Positions 1 to 9,525 of a stretch of DNA of 64,000 nucleotides are shown piece by piece. Location: NCBI GenBank assembly GCA_037447655.1, contig JBBHKE010002381.1, forward strand, positions 38,216-102,215. Reading direction: 5' to 3'. A program made the position numbers and the translations under genes. Each line of letters begins with the position of its first letter. Position 1 is the first letter of the stretch. The notes under the pieces are model-generated. The model made no database searches, had not been told where the DNA came from, and saw only the letters and a list, made by a program, of their open reading frames with translations. This DNA is from Zygnema cylindricum. Lineage: Eukaryota; Streptophyta; Zygnematophyceae; Zygnematales; Zygnemataceae.

Positions 1-1110
1 TGCTCCAAGGGCACACTTATGCCTCCGAGGGATCTCCTTCTCCTCCAGACTCTCGTCAAGAAGAAGCTCCCCATCCTCGTCAGATGACTCATCCTCGATT
101 TCTCCTGACACTTTTGTAACCACAAGTGATTTTTTCTTCCTTCCGAAAGAACCCCCTCCACGGTTTTCTTGGAGCCTCAGCTCTGACAACTTGACACAAT
201 CTGCAATAAAGTGTCCCGGCTTTTTGCAATAATGACAAAGACCCTTTGGGGGCCTCTGTCCCCCAGAATTATCTCTTTCCCCTCTATAAGGTTTCTTCGG
301 ATCCTTCCCCCATCGGTCCCCTCCTGCTGCTAGAGCTTGAATGCTCTTTCCTCCTCTCCTAATCTCCATTGTGTTTTCCTGCACAAGTATCATCCTGACT
401 ACTGTGTTCCATTTCCATGAACTATCAGGCATTCCCTGTACTCGGTACACTATGTTTTCGAACTCATCTGGTAATTTCATGATAAGGGTGTTAACTTTCA
501 TTTTCATTGTACCTGTCCACCCGGCACTTTCCATTTCCATGTACAAACAAGAAAGATCATTACAGTAATCTAACATCTTTCCTCTTTTGTAAGTGTAACT
601 CAATAGTTTTTGCTCAGCCAACTGGAGCTCCTGAATAGTTCCAGCTCTATAAATCTCCACCAAACTCTCCCACAATTCCTTTGCCTTGTAAATGTGAAGA
701 TGAGGAGTGGCCAAACCTTGAGTGAGGTGCCTCAAAATGAAGTTCTTGGCAGCCATGTTTACATCCTCCCACATTTGAGTATCGTTCTCCACGGTCTTCA
801 CGGTCGCCGTTCCCGATACTGTGGCAATAGGAGTGAGGGGTGTCTCCTTCCCTTTCTCCTTTTCGGACACACTGCTGTCCCCATCATCTGCCTCCTCCGC
901 TGAGGCACCCGTTGTTGCAGAAAACCTTACTCCCCCAAATCCTGGTGGAGTTCCCGAAGGTGGACGTTTCACTTGTCCACTGACGATACCCTTGTATCGT
1001 TTTTCACACAAAGCTCCCATCATCATGGCTTCCCAATAGATGAACCCAGATCCATTGAAGGTGGGCACCCTAGAGGGTGGGCCCATAACCTGCAATTCTG
1101 TGTCCTCCAT
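1..1110 (-). CDS. Ty1/copia gag (C1), partial, open to window edge
   Basis: Reading from an ATG at 1110 the frame stays open for 370 codons to the window edge, so the C-terminus and pol lie outside. The product is a copia capsid/nucleocapsid polyprotein that would package element RNA in the cytoplasm. Residues 13-35 form the usual gag entry (RVPTFNGSGFIYWEAMM) and about residues 110-235 the UBN2-like capsid core (YKAKELWESLVEIY, VNTLIMKLPDEFE). A CCHC zinc knuckle is at C292-C295-H300-C305 (CHYCKKPGHFIADC), followed by a basic stretch and an acidic ESSDEDGELLLDE stretch. A Lys/Glu/Asp-rich insert lies near residues 65-85. No stop or frameshift was seen, unlike every other retroelement here, so this copy may be young. 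C3 at 24.4 kb shares the acidic ELLLDE tail and belongs to the same family. Confidence 0.88.
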   Translation of the reverse strand, partial: MEDTELQVMGPPSRVPTFNGSGFIYWEAMMMGALCEKRYKGIVSGQVKRPPSGTPPGFGGVRFSATTGASAEEADDGDSSVSEKEKGKETPLTPIATVSGTATVKTVENDTQMWEDVNMAAKNFILRHLTQGLATPHLHIYKAKELWESLVEIYRAGTIQELQLAEQKLLSYTYKRGKMLDYCNDLSCLYMEMESAGWTGTMKMKVNTLIMKLPDEFENIVYRVQGMPDSSWKWNTVVRMILVQENTMEIRRGGKSIQALAAGGDRWGKDPKKPYRGERDNSGGQRPPKGLCHYCKKPGHFIADCVKLSELRLQENRGGGSFGRKKKSLVVTKVSGEIEDESSDEDGELLLDESLEEKEIPRRHKCALGA

Positions 1111-1233
1111 TGGACTACAGAATACAGGAAGCCTCTAGATAGTATTTAACTAACCCACTTTAAGCCACGACCACTTCTGCCCAAGAAGGCAAACTGAGAA
1201 TTTGACTGCACCCCTGTGTAGCCTGGACTCCCC
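1111..1233 (-). other. C1 5' leader with candidate primer-binding site
   Basis: This is the untranslated leader between the LTR end and the gag ATG. Directly after the LTR end (CTCA, minus strand) comes GGGGAGTCCAGGCTACACAG. The C4 copy has TGGGAGTCCAGGCTACACAG in the same place, so the site starts TGG as a PBS should and would pair with a tRNA ending in CCA. I have not identified the tRNA. Placement rests on comparing two copies. Confidence 0.5.
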
Positions 1234-2099
1234 TGAGTCCGTAGCAAAAAGAATCACTGAAAAAGGCCAACCAGGCGATAAGTTATGAGCCGGCAAAAAA
1301 ATGCCAATTTATACAAAGCTCTCTTAGAGAGAGGTGTCTGTCTACCAAATATTTCCTAAGTCCTAAATCCCTCTCACAACCCCTATCTACTAAAGTACGA
1401 ACCAATCGTATTACTGTAAAGTACAGAAAGGTACTATGGCCGATGTACTTTCTGTACGGCCGGTGTACGACAAGGCTCTTGAGTGGACGCGTGTCATTTT
1501 TCCACTTGTCCGTACTTCCTCCGGAATTCCCGCGACCGAATGTCATCCTTCCACGCGGCGCCACGTCATGCCACGTCCATAAAATCCAAAGTGACCATTC
1601 CGCGATCTTGGCGACGACGTGCGCCGTCGGATTAAATCCGACATTAAATGTCGACCGTAAAAAGTGTATGTTTCATTTGTTTCGTGCGAAATGACGTTTC
1701 GCACTAAACCTTAACAAGTTCTATGTTCGTTTCGTTTCATATTCCAGTTAGATCATTTCGGTACTATATAACAGTTTATATATGAATGAAACCCTATATA
1801 ATCTAACAGACTTCTACGACAGACAGGTTAGAGCTAACGGCTACGCCGCGCTCTACCGGTCGGGGGTTCGAGTCCTGCCGGACTCAACCTTTTGTTGAGA
1901 GTGACTTAAGTCACTCTTTAGTCCTTCCTATGGAGCTGAGGCAGCCATGGCTCCATCGCTCTCTCTCTCTTTCAGTGACTACAACAAGTATGGGGGAGAG
2001 AGAGAAGAGATGGAGGCAGGCTGCCATCATTTCTTATATATGTTTCCGCTAATTTATTTTAAACTAGAAAATACAAAAAAAAAACTACTTATTTCAACA
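1234..2099 (-). repeat. C1 copia 5' LTR (about 866 bp)
   Basis: On the minus strand it starts TGTTGAAATAAG and ends ACTCA, so it has TG...CA ends. Related copies lie at 29608-30488 (minus), 31451-32209 (plus, truncated) and 23819-24385 (plus, truncated). The LTR interrupts gypsy G1: the base after its outer end (2100) corresponds exactly to 7941 in the other copy of G1's repeat. A block on the plus strand at 1822-1890 resembles tRNA internal promoter boxes (AGAGCTAACGG, then GGGTTCGAGTCC) and is visible in degenerate form in the other LTR copies. Confidence 0.8.
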
Positions 2100-3237
2100 T
2101 ATTTCTCACACACGCGCGGTATTCTGCACGCACGCGCGGTATTTTGTATGCACGCGCAGTTTAAGGCACGCGCGCGCGGTTTTATGCATGCACGCGCGGT
2201 TTGATGCATGCACGCACGATTTTCGCACGCATATATAAGTTTCGTTCTCACGTGCGATTTAATTCCGATTCATATTTTTAGGTTTCATTGAGTAGTACTA
2301 GTTTCGTGCGATATGTTTTATTTCGTGCGTAGGTACACGATTTTCGAAGTTGGACCCGAAACATCGTTTGGGCGACGTGACGCGATTTCAAGTATTTCGT
2401 GCTAGACCTTTTATTTTGTGCGATATGGTTCGTTTCGTGCGGTATGTTTCGTTTCGTGCGTATGCACGCGATTTTAGGAGTATCGATGTGAAGTATCTTT
2501 TGGAGGCGTATCGCGATTTCCGGGCGACGCTTCGATACATATATTTATTTAAGTCGCGAACCCATGTAGGTTCGCGCGCATGTAGTTACGGAGGGATTTT
2601 ACCCTCGGACAGTGGATTTTGTCAAGCGTACGGCAGACGATATTGGCCGCCTATTGGCCAACATCTTTAGTAGTTTCATGCATGTAAAGTAGACTAGACG
2701 TAGGCTAATTTTGCTTAGGCCTAGCGTAGCTCTTACTTAGCCTAATTCTCAGACTTAGAGAATTTAGCTTTTGGACAAGAATTTTCTCTTGGCAGCGGAG
2801 CTTTTCTCTTGCTCTCTCTCTCACCGATTGCTCAAGTTTCTTCCTTTCTTTTGCTAGCTAGCTGTAGAGGCTAGATAGTTTACGTACATTCTTCCTTGTA
2901 ATTCTGCCCACGCTTTTAATCCACGCGGCTCAAAGCCAAGTCCGGAAGGTTTCCCTCCAACTTGTGTCATTTTTGGGAAGTGGTGGATTGGAGTTCGTGT
3001 GGAGAAGCATCCGGATCCGGCTGCCCTTCCCACGGACAGCTGGACGGTTTGGGTGTTTGTTTTTGTGTTGTTTGAATTTTTGGTTGGGAATGGAAGGGTG
3101 AATTTTGGCCGAATTTTGAGTTTTCCTTATTTTTGGTTGGAATTATTTATTTTGCTTCGTTGCTTTCGTACGAGATAACTCTAATAAAGAATACGTTGAA
3201 GACCCAAGAGCCTAGTGGCTACCTTGTGGCTTAGTAT
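2100..3237 (+). repeat. G1 5' repeat b1 (truncated by C1)
   Basis: This is a direct repeat of 7941-9078. It opens with a minisatellite of roughly 20-bp units around ACGCGCGGTATT (2108-2235), strongly alternating purine-pyrimidine. CATATATAAG near 2229 is a plausible TATA box. It ends at GGCTTAGTAT, after which the leader diverges from the 3' copy. It lacks the a block that follows b2. Confidence 0.85.
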
Positions 3238-4924
3238 TCTTGTCCAAAAGCTCCACTTTTTAAAATCACATTTTCTAAAAGTCTATTTTTTTAATATTAA
3301 ATTATTAAAAATATAAATTTTATTTCATTAAAAAAATATTACTTTTCAAATTCAGTTTTTATTCTTGTGTTTGTCTTCCCATTTTCCTGCCTATTTACCT
3401 TTCATTTTCAGTTTTACTTCTCAGTTTTGTGTGATAAAATAAAGCTAAAGAAAAAAAAATATAAAAATTTCATTTTTTTCAATATAAAATCTATCTTTTC
3501 ATTTCTAGATTTTCTTCCACCTTTTATTTGAGTTGGTTTTTTTTTCCTTTCGATCTAGCTTTATTTTACTACAAGCTTCATTCTACTTTCTCTCTATATT
3601 TGCTTTCGCTTTCAGTTTTGCCTTGGGAAAATATAATATAAAAATAATTTAATTTATATATTTTATTTTATAAAAAAAATAAAAACATTTTGTTTTGGTT
3701 TTTTGTTTTCTTCTTTCGTGCTTTCAATTCTTGTCTTCTATCTTGCTTTCACTCTATTTCTGGTCTGCAGATTTAGGTCTGATTTTGTGTCAGATTTTTA
3801 GGGTTTTTCTGCGAAATTAGGGTTTGGCCGCAGATTTAGGGTTTTGGCCGCAGATTTAGGGTTTGGGCGGATTTAGGGTTTATTTTTTGGAATTCTTAAC
3901 CCTAGGTCAGCATATTACCATCCCTTGGTCGCAGATTTTTGATTTTTGCAGCGTGGTATTAGGGTTTGAGAAACCTTTTTGCCCAATTCTACCTTATTTT
4001 GTGTTTTATTTGAACTTTCCTGAATATTTCTTATCTTTCTTTCCTTTAGTGCAACTTCCTTTGCTGTCTAGTTGATGTTTGGTTTGTGGTGGATTTTATA
4101 TTCTCTTTCTTTATCCTTTGACAAATCTAATCATTCATAAAACCTAGCAAAGTAAAAATATATATTCATATATATTAGAATTGCACGAATTATAACATAT
4201 AATTATCATTGCTTTATAGTTGGGTATAGCGTGGCATAGCGCTGATACGCATACCCTAACAGGATACTAATTGCATGGGTGTTTAGTGGTGATCTTGGGT
4301 ACGATTAATCGGAACCGAGGCGGATCACATTCCTAAGGACTCTGCAAAATCCGACTTGCTTCAACCAAGTCTGGTTCACTTTTAGTACTCACCAGAGTAT
4401 TAAAAGTGTTTGTAAGTATCCCGATGCCTTGCGGGTACAGGTTCGTCACGATATAGTGTGGACACTCGTGTAGAGGGATCGGTGTGGATTGGTTCTATTA
4501 CGAACCTTTCTTTTTGAGCATTTGCATTTTCCTTGCTTTCCTTGCATGCTATCTGGCCGTGAGTGGCCTTGAGTTTCCCTGTGACTATCTGGATTGGATG
4601 ACTATCTGGATTGGATTTATTTTTATAGATCTTGCCGTGGGTGGCACTGTTTAGACAATTTTCTGTCTGTGCCGCTGTAGATCTGCACCGAAAGGTGCTT
4701 GGATAGTTCTGTGTTTGTTTTTATAGATCTGGCCCTTTGGCCTTGCCCCATTGTTTGCAGGGTAGAGGTTTTGGTATTTCGGCTTTTTGCTAGATCTGAC
4801 CACCGGGTCTTGATAGAGATTTCGGGTGTTAGCTTGTCTTGTGTGGTTTGGCCTTCCATTTGACGCACCTCGATAAGGCCGTTCCGTTCTTTCCTAGTCG
4901 TAATCGCGGGTTTTCCCTTCGTTT
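3238..4924 (+). other. G1 5' leader with candidate intron 4412-4760
   Basis: A 1.7-kb T-rich untranslated leader lies before the gag ATG at 4925. Four TTTAGGG motifs spaced by GGCCGCAGA-type sequence lie at about 3800-3882; they are not a telomeric array. A candidate intron runs from GTAAGTATC (4412) to TTGTTTGCAG (4760). The same donor context (GTAAGTATC...GATGCCTTGCGGGTACAG) and acceptor occur at matching places in G3 (27648-27977), although the surrounding leader has diverged. A ribosome would meet many upstream ATGs otherwise, so splicing may matter for gag expression. Confidence 0.5.
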
Positions 4925-5470
4925 ATGCCCACGGATTGGGATAACTTACGTTATCAATCCGGATCTACCCGCGGCGGGACAGTTTTCCGTCCACCGCAGT
5001 TAGATCTTTCTAGTTTCTCCGAGTCTACGGACGCACCAGTTTCGGTTGCAGCCCCTAGATCTCCGTCAGTCCGGTTAGTATTGACCACAGTCTCATCATT
5101 ATCCTCAGTTTCCTCTAGGTCATACCTAGATAGAACCGAAAGAGACTTTTCAGAGGATACCTTTTCCGATCCTCTCACATTTCCGTTTTCGGTCGGTCCA
5201 TTTTTGGAACCACTAGTGCATTATTCCTTTGACGACATGGCTTCCTCTTCAGATGGGGGCATGGGGAAAATGCAATTTTGCTTTTCAGGGATGAAGGATA
5301 CCATGTCTTTATCCCATTTCCGTATGCTCTATAATACCGAAATGCGTGATTTGGCATTTAGCTATCAAGATCGATTTGATCTTCGTGTGCATTTTCTCTT
5401 CTTGGTCGGTACCTTAGAGGTTCGACCCTTACATTATATTCCCGCAAGTATGATGCGATACTCGCGATGA
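4925..5470 (+). pseudogene. Gypsy gag N-terminus (G1), frameshifted
   Basis: The ATG at 4925 begins MPTDWDNLRYQ, matched in G3 by the same start region. A low-complexity Ser-rich segment (residues 28-80) precedes the gag core (SGMKDTMSLSHFRMLY, YQDRFDLR). By comparison with G3 the frame is lost near 5389 through loss of one base. Downstream amino acids in this frame are noise and it stops at 5468. The true continuation is the next frame, entered just before 5467. A programmed frameshift is unlikely, because G3 reads through this point in one frame. Confidence 0.75.
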
Positions 5471-7635
5471 CAGAATTTTCCCCTCCTTTTGCTGGTACAC
5501 CCAAGGTCATAGGTCAAGCGGATGTTCCATACCAGGCCGCTTTTCCCGAGGTCTTAGATGCCAAAGGTGTTGTCCTAATTCCCGCAGTCCCGGAAATTCC
5601 TCGCCAATACGCTGTGGCCGCTCGTGCTGCTTTCCCAGCACGACCACGGATGATAATTCCATTACGGGATCCACTATCTGTTATGGTCGATTTCTTAGAA
5701 GCCGAGTATCGGATGCAAAACCCCGATCAGGTGAAAGAATTGATGAATTTCACGCGTAAACCAGGAGAAACTGCCCCTGCTTTACGTGCTCGCATGGAGA
5801 CTTTACGAGAAGCTTTACCGGACCTAATGTCTGATGCGGAAGCTGTTCAAAAATTTGTTGGACAGTTTCCAGATCAATCGAAACGTTTTATACAAAGTCA
5901 TCTCACTCAGACTTACGGTCTGAAATTTACATTTGATCAAGCCGCTCAATACGCGGTAGAATATGAGATGCAATCATGTTGGTGGGAAGCTCATGATCGT
6001 TCGGAAGTCGCTTCCCCACTTTCTCCTCCGAGGAACCCGTGGCCTTCTAATAGGGCTCCAAAGACGCCGGCCATGGGAAATCCACCATTTAATTCCGGAG
6101 ACCGATTGTGTTTCCGATGTGGAAACACGGGGCACGATGCTCGCATGTGCCCGGATAAGTCGGCCACATGCACCCATTGCAACCAGAAGGGACATTATGT
6201 CCACCGTTGCCACGTTAAGGATCCTAATTTTTCCTATCAGAATCAGATTCAGAACGGTGGAATTCCCGCCGGTTCTGCCAAGCCGGTCACTCCTCCTACC
6301 AAGACAGAGAAAGAGGCGACTCCCCCTAAGATCTCTCGAAGAGAGAGGGAAAAGGCCGAGTTACAAGTTATGATGGCCGCCATGATGAAGGAGCAATTCG
6401 TTGCCTTCATGGCCGAAATGAAACCCCAGTTCACGGGGATGGCAAGGACAGTCGTCCACACGCCATCGTTGGTTGGTCGAATCCTCCGGGATTCCACGGT
6501 CCAACAACGGGCAGCCACTTTCGATAAGGGATCCCCTGATCATAATCGGGACGGTAAATTACAGAATTCCCGTATTCCACTTTCTTTCGAGAAAAAATCT
6601 CTCTCTCCTCTGCCAGACACAGCTTCCTCCATTGTGGCTGAAGCTCTCACCATTCTGGATAGTACTATACATAAGGCACATCGAGTCAAAGAACGGCTAA
6701 GCATCCTGTATGCCATGATTGATGAAGCCCTCGGGGCCTCTCCCTTTCCTAATGAGGTCCCCAAAGCCTCTCCCGTTGTTGATGAGTTCGCTGCAGGCGC
6801 CGCTTTGAGAGCGTTGCAACTGAACTGTAGTCTTTCCGTTATTCAGCTGGTTACCGCGGATGAGCGCCGTGACCTTGATCCTCACATCAGTTTCCTGGAC
6901 AATTCTCGAATGTCCTTCTCCATTAATGTTGTTTCTCCTTCTCTCCCTCTCATGGACACTGGAGCCAAACCCGTGATCCTTGGATCAGGATTTGCGCTCA
7001 AGCTTGGTCTGACAGCAGACAAGCTCAAAGCCACGTCTACTCGGCTTCTTACTTCAGCCGGTACCACGGAGTCGGTGCTTGGAATTACCAAGGACCCGCT
7101 TGTCTTTCGGTTTCACAACGGAACCGAGAGTGAGTCCGTAGAAGTTTCTGTCCGAGCATTGGTCACCAAATCAAAAGACTACGAATGCTTAGTGGGACAG
7201 GATGTTATCTTCCGAATCGGTGGAGGAGTAGATATGCATGATCAGACCTTCTCTTACCGTCCCTCTAATTTTCGAGGTCGCAAAATCTGCCTCCCTCTTG
7301 TCTCTGCTCGCAAGCCGTTGCCCACTATGGCACATTTGGCTTCCGCTCTCCCTGCATTTTCCAGTATCGAACTTCGGAAAGACAATGGCGACTCGTTTTT
7401 CTCGAAAAGGATCCATACCGTCGATACCGAGGTCTTTCCACACATTCTCAATGTGGTGGATAGCGATACTAATGGGATGTTGAGTTTAAAGAGTGTTTAT
7501 GCATGTACAAGTGGTGATCAAGGGTTCCACATGGAGTGCCTCTCTTCTCCATTATCTTTCAACCCGGCTGACCATTGCTACCTCCGTATCGGTTCTAAGC
7601 CCTCAGCTTTGTTGACCAGCTCCCCCACAGGCTAA
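5467..7635 (+). CDS. Gypsy gag-protease fused to PHD-tail remnant (G1)
   Basis: This is a 722-codon open frame; the ATG at 5467 is internal to gag, so the natural start was probably 4925 before the frameshift. Visible parts: rest of the gag core (residues 1-190, with YRMQNPDQVKELMNF); two CCHC knuckles at C215-C218-H223-C228 and C235-C238-H243-C248; a Lys/Glu-rich linker; and a retroviral-type aspartic protease with LMDTGAKPVILG (D497-T498-G499). After about residue 635 the frame jumps to the extreme C-terminus of the polyprotein. There HILNVVDSDTNGMLSL matches the G2 tail, and CTSGDQGFHMECL keeps the Cys-His-Cys of half a PHD finger. Methyltransferase, RT, RNase H and integrase have been deleted. 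The frame is preserved across the deletion, which could reflect chance or use. Confidence 0.8.
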   Translation: MTEFSPPFAGTPKVIGQADVPYQAAFPEVLDAKGVVLIPAVPEIPRQYAVAARAAFPARPRMIIPLRDPLSVMVDFLEAEYRMQNPDQVKELMNFTRKPGETAPALRARMETLREALPDLMSDAEAVQKFVGQFPDQSKRFIQSHLTQTYGLKFTFDQAAQYAVEYEMQSCWWEAHDRSEVASPLSPPRNPWPSNRAPKTPAMGNPPFNSGDRLCFRCGNTGHDARMCPDKSATCTHCNQKGHYVHRCHVKDPNFSYQNQIQNGGIPAGSAKPVTPPTKTEKEATPPKISRREREKAELQVMMAAMMKEQFVAFMAEMKPQFTGMARTVVHTPSLVGRILRDSTVQQRAATFDKGSPDHNRDGKLQNSRIPLSFEKKSLSPLPDTASSIVAEALTILDSTIHKAHRVKERLSILYAMIDEALGASPFPNEVPKASPVVDEFAAGAALRALQLNCSLSVIQLVTADERRDLDPHISFLDNSRMSFSINVVSPSLPLMDTGAKPVILGSGFALKLGLTADKLKATSTRLLTSAGTTESVLGITKDPLVFRFHNGTESESVEVSVRALVTKSKDYECLVGQDVIFRIGGGVDMHDQTFSYRPSNFRGRKICLPLVSARKPLPTMAHLASALPAFSSIELRKDNGDSFFSKRIHTVDTEVFPHILNVVDSDTNGMLSLKSVYACTSGDQGFHMECLSSPLSFNPADHCYLRIGSKPSALLTSSPTG

Positions 7636-7650
7636 GGAGCTGGGGGGGGG
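7636..7650 (+). other. G1 polypurine tract
   Basis: GGAGCT followed by nine G directly after the stop codon. The same arrangement (GGAGCT plus a run of 13 G) follows the stop codon in G2. It would be the plus-strand priming site during reverse transcription. Confidence 0.7.
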
Positions 7651-7843
7651 AATTATTGGGTTCACTTCACTCTAGGGGAGTGTTCTTTCCCTTCTTTCTT
7701 GGGTCATTTTCACCTTTGTTTTTTCTCATGGTGTATATATTTTTCCGACTTTTCATATTTATTTCCGTTGTTGTGTATGTTTGTGAGCATGACTTTGCCG
7801 GTTGTGATGCATGTTTGCTTGCTTGCTTCTCATGCACGACAGC
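7651..7843 (+). repeat. G1 terminal block a1
   Basis: A 193-bp block starts AATTATT right after the G-run and ends TCATGCACGACAGC. It is repeated at 9079-9269 (a2) but is not found after the 5' copy b1. Confidence 0.8.
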
Positions 7844-9078
7844 TGTCATGCAGCATCGTGTCGGCGGCTCGCTCGCACGTTATCATGCACGCACGCGCGG
7901 TATTCTGCACGTACGCGCAGTATTTCTAATGCACGCGCAGTATTTCTCACTCACGCGCGGTATTCTGCACGCACGCGCGGTATTTTGTATGCACGCGCAG
8001 TTTAAGGCACGCGCGCGCGGTTTTATGCATGCACGTGCGGTTTGATGCATGCACGCACGATTTTCGCACGCATATATAAGTTTCGTTCTCACGTGCGATT
8101 TAATTCCGATTCATATTTTTAGGTTTCATTGAGTAGTACTAATTTCGTGCGATATGTTTTATTTCGTGCGTAGGTACACGATTTTCGAAGTTGGACCCGA
8201 AACATCGTTTGGGCGACGTGACGCGATTTCAAGTATTTCGTGCTAGACCTTTTATTTCGTGCGATATGGTTCGTTTCGTGCGGTATGTTTCGTTTCGTGC
8301 GTATGCACGCGATTTTGGGAGTATCGACGTGAAGTATCTTTTGGAGGCGTATCGCGATTTCCGAGCGACGCTTCGATACATATATTTATTTAAGTCGCGA
8401 ACCCATGTAGGTTCGCGCGCATGTAGTTACGGAGGGTTTTTACCCTCGGACAGTGGATTTTGTCAAGCGTACGGCAGACGATGTTGGCCGCCTATTGGCC
8501 AACATCTTTAGTAGTTTCATGCATGTAAAGTAGACTAGACGTAGGCTAATTTTGCGTAGGCCTAGCGTAGCTCTTACTTAGCCTAATTCTCAGACTTAGA
8601 GAATTTAGCTTTAGGACAAGAATTTTCTCTTGGCAGCGGAGCTTTTCTCTTGCTCTCTCTCTCACCGATTGCTCAAGTTTCTTCCTTTCTTTTGCTAGCT
8701 AGCTGTAGAGGCTAGATAGTTTACGTACATTCTTCCTTGTAATTCTGCCCACGCTTTTAATCCACGCGGCTCAAAGCCAAGTCCGGAAGGTTTCCCTCCA
8801 ACTTGTGTCATTTTTGGGAAGTGGTGGATTGGAGTTCGTGTGGAGAAGCATCCGGATCCGGCTTCCCTTCCCACGGACAGCTGGACGGTTTGGGTGTTTG
8901 TTTTTTTGTTGTTTGTATTTTCGGTTGGGAATGGAAGGGTGAATTTTGGCCGAATTTTGAGTTTTCCTTGTTTTTGGTTGGAATTATTTATTTTGCTTCG
9001 TTGCTTTCGTACGAGATAACTCTTGTAAAGAATACGTTGAAGACCCAAGAGCCTAGTGGCTACCTTGTGGCTTAGTAT
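7844..9078 (+). repeat. G1 terminal block b2
   Basis: A 1235-bp block starts TGTCATGCAGCATCG, the same start as the 5' terminus of G3 (TGTCATGCTGCATCTCG at 25818), and ends GGCTTAGTAT. It is the second copy of b1. The ACGCGCGGTATT minisatellite spans 7885-8060. Confidence 0.85.
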
Positions 9079-9269
9079 AATTATTCTGTTCACTTCACTC
9101 TAGTGGAGTATTCTTTCCCTTCTTTCTTTGGTCATTTTCACCTTTGTTTCTTCTCATGGTGTATATATTTTTCCGACTTTTCATATTTATTTCCGTTGTT
9201 GTGTATGTTTGTGAGCATGACTTTGCTGGTTGTGATGCATGTTTGCTTGCTTGCTTCTCATGCATGACA
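9079..9269 (+). repeat. G1 terminal block a2 and 3' terminus
   Basis: A 191-bp near-copy of a1 ends TGCATGACA, an inverted match to the TGTCATGCA that opens b2. It therefore looks like the true 3' end of the element. Confidence 0.8.
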
Positions 9270-9525
9270 TATTTGATAAATTCGACGATACAATGGATCC
9301 GATGGAGGTGTAATCGACGGAAAAAGTGCCCGAAATGATTTCATCTTCGCTCCTCCCGTGGCGGCCACACTAACAACTCTAAACAATCAAAAGAGCACAC
9401 AAGATCTTATATCAACCGATTGATCAATATCAATCACATAAAGCACTTAAACAACCAAATCAACAAAATAATCACCAACAAAAGAATTGGGGTAGTCTGG
9501 TGAAATTCCATAATATTGTAGAATA
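9270..9525. other. Spacer between G1 and C2
   Basis: About 256 bp of flanking DNA with no recognisable gene or repeat. It is the only sequence between the end of G1 and the start of the C2 LTR. Confidence 0.5.

Larger units (their letters stand above)
2100..9269 (+). mobile_element. G1: Ty3/gypsy deletion derivative
   Basis: The element comprises a 5' repeat b1, a long leader, gag-protease fused to the extreme polyprotein tail, a G-run polypurine tract, and then a1-b2-a2. Reverse transcriptase, RNase H, integrase and methyltransferase are absent, so it could only move with help from a full-length relative. The b1 and b2 copies are the same length from 2100 and 7941 onward (1138 nt). By eye they differ at about 20 positions (roughly 98 percent identity), suggesting fairly recent insertion. 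The 5' terminus is cut by the C1 LTR. The 3' terminus GCATGACA mirrors the 5' terminus TGTCATGC seen in G3. Confidence 0.85.

Noticed and set aside
2054-2251. Cys/Ala/Arg-rich repetitive frames over the gypsy minisatellite (also 7811-8092)
   Set aside because: Translations of the ACGCGCGG repeat in non-coding terminal repeats.
3800-3882. TTTAGGG motifs resembling plant telomere repeats
   Set aside because: Only four, separated by unrelated GGCCGCAGA-type spacers inside a retroelement leader; not an interstitial telomere array.
5963-6764. Several 60-136-codon frames overlapping gypsy gag on both strands
   Set aside because: Shadows of the 722-codon frame, which alone carries the zinc knuckles and protease.
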